Shown: in pieces, positions 6,712-10,199 of the stretch | How positions within the stretch are numbered: the stretch's first letter is position 1 | How the letters are laid out: each line of letters begins with the position of its first letter | NCBI GenBank assembly: GCA_025350365.1 | Contig: JANXXY010000100.1 | Location: forward strand, 1 to 10,199 | DNA: 10,199 nucleotides | DNA from: Bacteroidales bacterium | GTDB lineage: Bacteria; Bacteroidota; Bacteroidia; Bacteroidales; JAAUTT01 | Reading direction: 5' to 3' | The notes under the pieces: model-generated | Databases searched by the model: none | Seen by the model: the letters and a program-made list of their open reading frames with translations, nothing else | Told to the model about the DNA's origin: nothing | Made by a program: the position numbers and the translations under genes

Positions 6712-7479
6712 ATGAAAATTTACAATACTGAACACTATTGGAATGAAGTAGCAGAGCATATATCAAACAGGTCAAATAATAAATTGATCGCAGGAGACGA
6801 CGAACCTTATTATCGTTATAAGAGAAATTTATTTTTGAAACTCCTGGACAAAATTGATTATAAAGATAAAGTTATACTTGAAGTTGGTTGTGGTCCTGGT
6901 GGAAATCTCAAATATTTGTATCATAAAGGTTGTAAAAATCTTTTTGGTGTTGATATCTCGAGTAAAATGATTGCTCTTGCTGAGGAACAATTAAAAAATA
7001 CAAATGTATCGGTACAAAAAAATGATGGAATAAATATTCCATTTTCAGAAATTTCTTTTGATATTATTTTTACATCAACCGTCTTACAACATAATACAGA
7101 CGAAGAAATATTAAAAAAATTAATCAAGAATATGTGCCAACTTTCAAAATATGAGGTTATAATATTTGAGAGGATTGAACGTACCATAAAGGGGCATGAG
7201 AGTAATTTAGGCAGACCTATTGCATACTATTCAGATTTGTTTTCTAAAAATAATTACAAATTATACGAAGTGAACTACTTACCAATTCAAATCAGTTATT
7301 ATGTATGTGGTTCTATCAGAAAGATATTTAATTCCAAAAGCAGAAAAGAGGGAGAACCTTTAACGTCGTTCTCCGTTTTATTACAAAATGTATCATTAGT
7401 AGTAACTAGATTATTAGATAAGATTGTACCATGTAAACGAGATGTGGCGATGCTACGATTCATTAAATTAGATATTTAG
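6712..7479 (+). CDS. Class I SAM-dependent methyltransferase, substrate unknown
   Basis: A 255-residue soluble protein with a Rossmann-type methyltransferase fold. Motif I is ILEVGCGPGGN (55-65). The acidic residue at the end of strand beta2 is D81 (FGVDIS), and the motif II/post-motif region is NIPFSEISFDIIFTSTVLQH (108-127), as in Methyltransf_11/25 proteins. SAM binding is well supported. The C-terminal third is not recognisable and could bind a sugar, lipid or small molecule. It is not a UbiE/COQ5 protein by its motifs, so a link to quinone synthesis is not supported. Composition is visibly more A/T-rich than the cox genes, and 7 of its 11 arginine codons are AGA or AGG, a hint of separate origin. 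The only plausible start is this ATG, since the next in-frame ATG falls after motif I. Confidence 0.82.
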   Translation: MKIYNTEHYWNEVAEHISNRSNNKLIAGDDEPYYRYKRNLFLKLLDKIDYKDKVILEVGCGPGGNLKYLYHKGCKNLFGVDISSKMIALAEEQLKNTNVSVQKNDGINIPFSEISFDIIFTSTVLQHNTDEEILKKLIKNMCQLSKYEVIIFERIERTIKGHESNLGRPIAYYSDLFSKNNYKLYEVNYLPIQISYYVCGSIRKIFNSKSRKEGEPLTSFSVLLQNVSLVVTRLLDKIVPCKRDVAMLRFIKLDI

Positions 7480-7557
7480 TAATACGCTAATATACAATAT
7501 TTTGGTAATTTTTCAACTTCTGTATTTTTATAAAATTTAATACGTAGAAATAAATAA

Positions 7558-7580
7558 ATATCTCAATATATATCTCAATA
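7558..7580 (+). repeat. Short tandem direct repeat
   Basis: ATATCTCAATA occurs twice with a 12-nt period. It is low-complexity and A/T-rich, so it may be chance or slippage. Confidence 0.4.
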
Positions 7581-7588
7581 TTTCATTT

Positions 7589-7774
7589 TTAGAATGTTGC
7601 TGAAAATTTACCGAAGTATTGAATATAAGTACTGTTTAATCCGATAATCTTATTATTATCAAGTGTTGCTCCTGCATGGGTTTGGCTCACGAAACGGAAG
7701 TTAGTGTAAGTTAGCCTATAATTTTTGATTTTTTTTCTGCGAGAAAGCGAACAAAACTTGGGAATTATTATCAA
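7589..7774 (-). pseudogene. Possible decayed 3' end of an outer-membrane protein gene
   Basis: The minus-strand frame ends in NSTYIQYFGKFSATF then TAA. Alternating polar and aromatic residues and a terminal phenylalanine are typical of the last strands of an outer-membrane beta-barrel. The preceding residues (NYRLTYTNFRFVSQTHAGAT) are also strand-like. There is no signal peptide or plausible start: the frame begins at TTG after a stop at about 7833, and its first 20 residues look like noise. If real, it is a remnant; if not, it is a chance open frame. Low confidence. Confidence 0.2.
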
Positions 7775-7880
7775 TGAAAATTTGTATTTAATTGGTTTAG
7801 TGCAGATGAATCCAAAAAGTGACGTGCACTATATAATTTTCCTTAAAATCAACGTATATTAGATTTCAAATTGAATTTCA

Positions 7881-8927
7881 ATGAATATAAAAATTTCGAA
7901 AAACTACATCAAAATTGCATTTTGGTTGTCCATTGCCATTAGTATACTTGAGCACTTTACAAGTTTTCTTGATGAATATAGCTTTATTGATTTTCGCTAT
8001 GCTACATTTCAAAGGTTTCTTGTAAACAGTTTGATGGAAGTAACTATCTCTTTTCTGATTAGTATGCTTCTTTTTGTGGTGAATTATTATTTACTAAGGC
8101 CATTTCAATTAAACAAAGTAAACAAGTTTATGTCAATTCTTTTGGCTTTTCTAATTTCGTTTATTGTAGTTGTTTTTTTAACCCATTATTTATTTATGCT
8201 TAAAGAATCAATTTTTGCTCGTCGGGATTCCGAAGGATTTAAATTTATTTATTTGTTTCGGGATTTCATTACAGCATTTGCAGTAATAATAAGCACTTTA
8301 GTTATTCAGGTTATTAATCAGAATCAGAAAAATAGGCTCGAAATTCAAAATCTTAAAATTGAAAACCTTCAACGACAATTTGAAGCATTTAAAAATCAAG
8401 TCAGTCCGCATTTTCTTTTCAATTCTTTAAATACAATGAACGCTTTAATTCGCGAAGCCCCAGATATCGCTCAAGAATATCTGAGCCATTTATCAATGGT
8501 TTTGCGCTATACATTGCAGGCCAACGAAAACAAACTGGTTTCGGTGCAGGAAGAGCTAAAATTTGTCGATTCGTATTTTTTTCTTGTCAAATTGCGGTAT
8601 GGCAATAATATTGAATTGCATCAAAAAATAAGTGATGCTTTAATGGGTCATAAAATGCCTCCATTAGCCTTACAAATTCTGATCGAAAATGCAGTAAAAC
8701 ATAATGAAATAAGTAAAAGAAATCATTTAGAAATAATCATTTCAGAAATTTCAAACGAAACAATGCAAATAAAAAATAACATTAATGTGAAATACAACCA
8801 AGAGAAAGGTACAGGTTTGGGATTGGCGAATTTAACCAATCAATACAGGATTCTTTCCGGCAAAGAAATTAGCATCTATAAGGATGACAATTTCTTTATT
8901 GTAGAACTGCCAATATTGAAAATATGA
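7881..8927 (+). CDS. LytS-family sensor histidine kinase
   Basis: A 348-residue membrane kinase. Four hydrophobic helices (about 11-30, 49-71, 83-105 and 125-147) form an N-terminal sensor with no recognised ligand domain, followed by a short coiled coil (about 148-172). The His_kinase (PF06580) domain starts at FKNQVSPHFLFNSLN, with His177 as phospho-acceptor. The N box is LIENAVKHNE (267-276) and the G box GTGLGLANL (310-318), so the ATP-binding domain is complete. It would phosphorylate the regulator encoded next, which its stop overlaps by 4 nt (ATGA). The signal sensed is unknown. Like most genes here, its ATG lacks a Shine-Dalgarno. The name is from family resemblance, not a proven lytS orthologue. 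Confidence 0.9.
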   Translation: MNIKISKNYIKIAFWLSIAISILEHFTSFLDEYSFIDFRYATFQRFLVNSLMEVTISFLISMLLFVVNYYLLRPFQLNKVNKFMSILLAFLISFIVVVFLTHYLFMLKESIFARRDSEGFKFIYLFRDFITAFAVIISTLVIQVINQNQKNRLEIQNLKIENLQRQFEAFKNQVSPHFLFNSLNTMNALIREAPDIAQEYLSHLSMVLRYTLQANENKLVSVQEELKFVDSYFFLVKLRYGNNIELHQKISDALMGHKMPPLALQILIENAVKHNEISKRNHLEIIISEISNETMQIKNNINVKYNQEKGTGLGLANLTNQYRILSGKEISIYKDDNFFIVELPILKI

Positions 8928-9676
8928 AAGCAATTATAATTGAAGATGAAGTATTGGCTGCACGTAATTTGCACACAATTTTAAATGAAATAGGTGGTTT
9001 TGAAGTAGTTGCAACACTCGAAAGCATCGCGGATACGATAGAATGGTTTGAATTAAATCAATTGCCCGATGTCCTTTTTATGGATATTCATTTGGCAGAT
9101 GGGTCTTCATTTGAAATCTTTAAACGAGTAAATATTTCTTGTCCGGTAATTTTTACTACGGCATACGACGAATATGCTTTGATGGCATTTAAAGTAAACA
9201 GCATTGATTATTTGCTTAAACCCCTTATAAAATATGAGGTCCAAAAATCGATCGATAAATTAAAATTGATGTCAAAAGGGAATATCGATATTGCCGATTA
9301 TCAAAAATTACTTTCCATGATAAAAATCGAAAGTAACTATAAAACACATTTTTTAGTTTCGCAAAAGGGTGATAAGCTTGTCCCGCTGAGTGTCGATGAA
9401 ATTGCATATTTATATATTGACACTAGTGTTGTTAAAGCCATTACGTATGATAAAAAAACATTTATCATGGATTTTACACTCGATGAATTATATCTCATGC
9501 TAAACCCAAAAGTCTTTTATCGGGCAAACCGACAATATATTATATCTCGAAAAGCTATTAAAGACATAGACATGTGGTTTAATTCCAGGTTGTCCGTCAA
9601 TTTACAGGTTTCAACCGCCGAAAAAGTATTGATAAGCAAAGCTCGTATCCACGAATTCAAAAAATGGTTTGAGTAA
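8924..9676 (+). CDS. LytTR-family response regulator
   Basis: A 250-residue two-domain regulator. The receiver domain (1 to about 118) shows the acidic pair Glu7-Asp8, the phospho-acceptor Asp54 in VLFMDIHLADG, Thr79 in FTTAYDEYA and Lys99 in YLLKPL. The LytTR DNA-binding domain spans about 141-250, including DEIAYLYID (158-166) and YRANRQYIISRKAI (199-212), a well-kept family signature. Paired kinase and regulator overlap by 4 nt, which ensures coupled translation. LytTR regulators bind direct repeats upstream of target genes; the spacer downstream of this gene contains such a repeat before an outer-membrane gene, a plausible target. Confidence 0.93.
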   Translation: MKAIIIEDEVLAARNLHTILNEIGGFEVVATLESIADTIEWFELNQLPDVLFMDIHLADGSSFEIFKRVNISCPVIFTTAYDEYALMAFKVNSIDYLLKPLIKYEVQKSIDKLKLMSKGNIDIADYQKLLSMIKIESNYKTHFLVSQKGDKLVPLSVDEIAYLYIDTSVVKAITYDKKTFIMDFTLDELYLMLNPKVFYRANRQYIISRKAIKDIDMWFNSRLSVNLQVSTAEKVLISKARIHEFKKWFE

Positions 9677-9682
9677 AATTCA

Positions 9683-9732
9683 ACCTGCTTTCAAGTCATT
9701 TCAGTTTTCAATTTTACAGTCTCACCTGCTTT
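9683..9732 (+). promoter_or_regulatory. Candidate direct-repeat operator upstream of the barrel gene
   Basis: ACCTGCTTT occurs at 9683-9691 and again at 9724-9732, 41 nt apart start to start, close to four helical turns. The sites lie between the LytTR regulator gene and the barrel gene. Direct repeats are the usual form of LytTR sites, but known examples are spaced more closely, so this is only a candidate. A 9-bp repeat in a spacer of this size could arise by chance a few percent of the time. Confidence 0.25.
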
Positions 9733-9786
9733 TCTAACATAACAGCTTTACTTCTTTGGTAATTTCGTTTCATAAAACAAAATTAA

Positions 9787-9793
9787 AAGGAGG
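9787..9793 (+). promoter_or_regulatory. Strong Shine-Dalgarno before the barrel gene
   Basis: AAGGAGG lies 8 nt before the ATG at 9802. No other start in the window has such a match: the starts of actF, sco, coxA, coxC, coxD, coxB, the kinase and the regulator are all preceded by A/T-rich sequence. It fixes this start codon. Confidence 0.75.
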
Positions 9794-9801
9794 CAAAAGC
9801 C

Positions 9802-10199
9802 ATGAAAAATTTTATTCTACTTCTTATCGTGTTGTTAATTAACGCTAACATTTTAAATGTAATAGCAGACCAGGGGCCAGGTAATGGGGAAGGTGCTAAA
9901 ATAAAGGGTATATTAATAGAAGAGAAAGATACCATACCCATTGAATTTGCCAACATCGCTTTATATAAACAAAGCGATTCTACCCTCGTAACATGGACAG
10001 TTTCGTCAGATAAAGGAGCCTTCGAATTAACAAAAGTTCCCGTTGGAAACTACAAACTTGTTACCAATTATTTGGGATATGAAAAAAAGACAATAAATAA
10101 TATTACTGTTTCCAAAGTAGGCGTTACCATTGAGCTTGGTAAAGTTACACTTCAACAGATGAAAAAGGAAATGAAAGAGGTAACTGTTTTGGGTGTTCA
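9802..10199 (+). CDS. Outer-membrane beta-barrel protein with N-terminal carboxypeptidase-regulatory-like domain, 5' part only
   Basis: The frame stays open to the window edge, giving about 132 residues. The N-terminus (MKNFILLLIVLLINANI) is a signal peptide. From about residue 33 a CarboxypepD_reg-like beta-sandwich follows: AKIKGILIEEKDTIPIEFAN, then ALYKQSDSTLV, GAFELTKVPVGNYKL, and LGYEKKTI. The segment after it (VTIELGKVTL ... MKEVTVLGV) is the usual lead into the plug region of TonB-dependent or OMP_b-brl_3-type barrels. The pattern IEFANIALYKQSDSTLV fits the Bacteroidota outer membrane beta-barrel family better than a SusC protein. The barrel itself lies beyond the window, so substrate and subfamily are open. 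It follows the LytTR regulator on the same strand after 125 nt and could be its target. Confidence 0.8.
   Translation, partial: MKNFILLLIVLLINANILNVIADQGPGNGEGAKIKGILIEEKDTIPIEFANIALYKQSDSTLVTWTVSSDKGAFELTKVPVGNYKLVTNYLGYEKKTINNITVSKVGVTIELGKVTLQQMKKEMKEVTVLGV

Larger units (their letters stand above)
7480..7880. other. 401-nt stretch without a convincing gene
   Basis: The region is A/T-rich with long T and A runs. It contains a 12-nt-period direct repeat (ATATCTCAATA at 7558-7568 and 7570-7580) and a minus-strand open frame at 7589-7774 described separately. It must include the 3' end of the methyltransferase transcript and the promoter of the kinase-regulator pair. A near-match to the -7 consensus, TAGATTTC at 7860-7867, lies just before the kinase start. 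I see no strong hairpin-plus-T terminator and no RNA gene. Confidence 0.6.

Noticed and set aside
6712..7479. Calling the methyltransferase UbiE/MenG because of the respiratory neighbours
   Set aside because: Motifs support only a generic class I SAM enzyme, and composition sets it apart from the cox operon.
7558..7580. Start of a CRISPR or larger tandem array
   Set aside because: Only two copies of an 11-nt A/T-rich unit with a single-base spacer; no array structure.

Overview
The window reads as a chromosomal stretch from a member of the Bacteroidota. The evidence is the actE-actF end of an alternative complex III cluster, a caa3 oxidase of the A2 type like that of Rhodothermus, a LytS/LytR-type kinase-regulator pair, a CarboxypepD_reg-like outer-membrane beta-barrel gene, an A/T-rich composition, and an almost complete lack of Shine-Dalgarno sequences. 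I cannot name a genus.

Positions 2-6655 form one aerobic-respiration block, all on the + strand: the last codons of actE (monoheme cytochrome c of alternative complex III), actF (quinone-side membrane subunit), a UbiA-like membrane protein, a SCO1/SenC copper chaperone, then the oxidase genes in the order subunit I, III, IV, II. Subunit II carries both a CuA site and a C-terminal cytochrome c domain. The proposed electron path is quinol to alternative complex III, to ActE cytochrome c, to the cytochrome c domain of CoxB, to CuA, to heme a, to heme a3/CuB. Gaps are short (2-13 nt, with one 41-nt overlap) except before coxA and coxC, which have spacers of about 110-130 nt; the second holds an inverted repeat. 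A palindromic repeat, CCCCTTAAAAAGGGG-like, overlaps the stop codons of both actE and sco, so the repeat supplies both protein tails.

Positions 6656-7880 are less ordinary. They hold an A/T-rich SAM-dependent methyltransferase of unknown substrate with a possibly leaderless start, followed by a 401-nt stretch without a convincing gene. That stretch contains a minus-strand open frame whose last residues look like an outer-membrane barrel end.

Positions 7881-10199 hold a LytS-family sensor kinase overlapping by 4 nt a LytTR response regulator. A 125-nt spacer with a 9-bp direct repeat follows, then the 5' part of an outer-membrane beta-barrel gene that has the only strong Shine-Dalgarno in the window. 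The simplest reading is a signalling pair next to its possible target. I see no CRISPR array, tRNA, rRNA or transposase. Nothing here is clearly a new system. The points most worth checking are the stop-codon repeats, the A2-type oxidase with its unusual gene order, the UbiA-like gene, and the spacer in front of the barrel gene.
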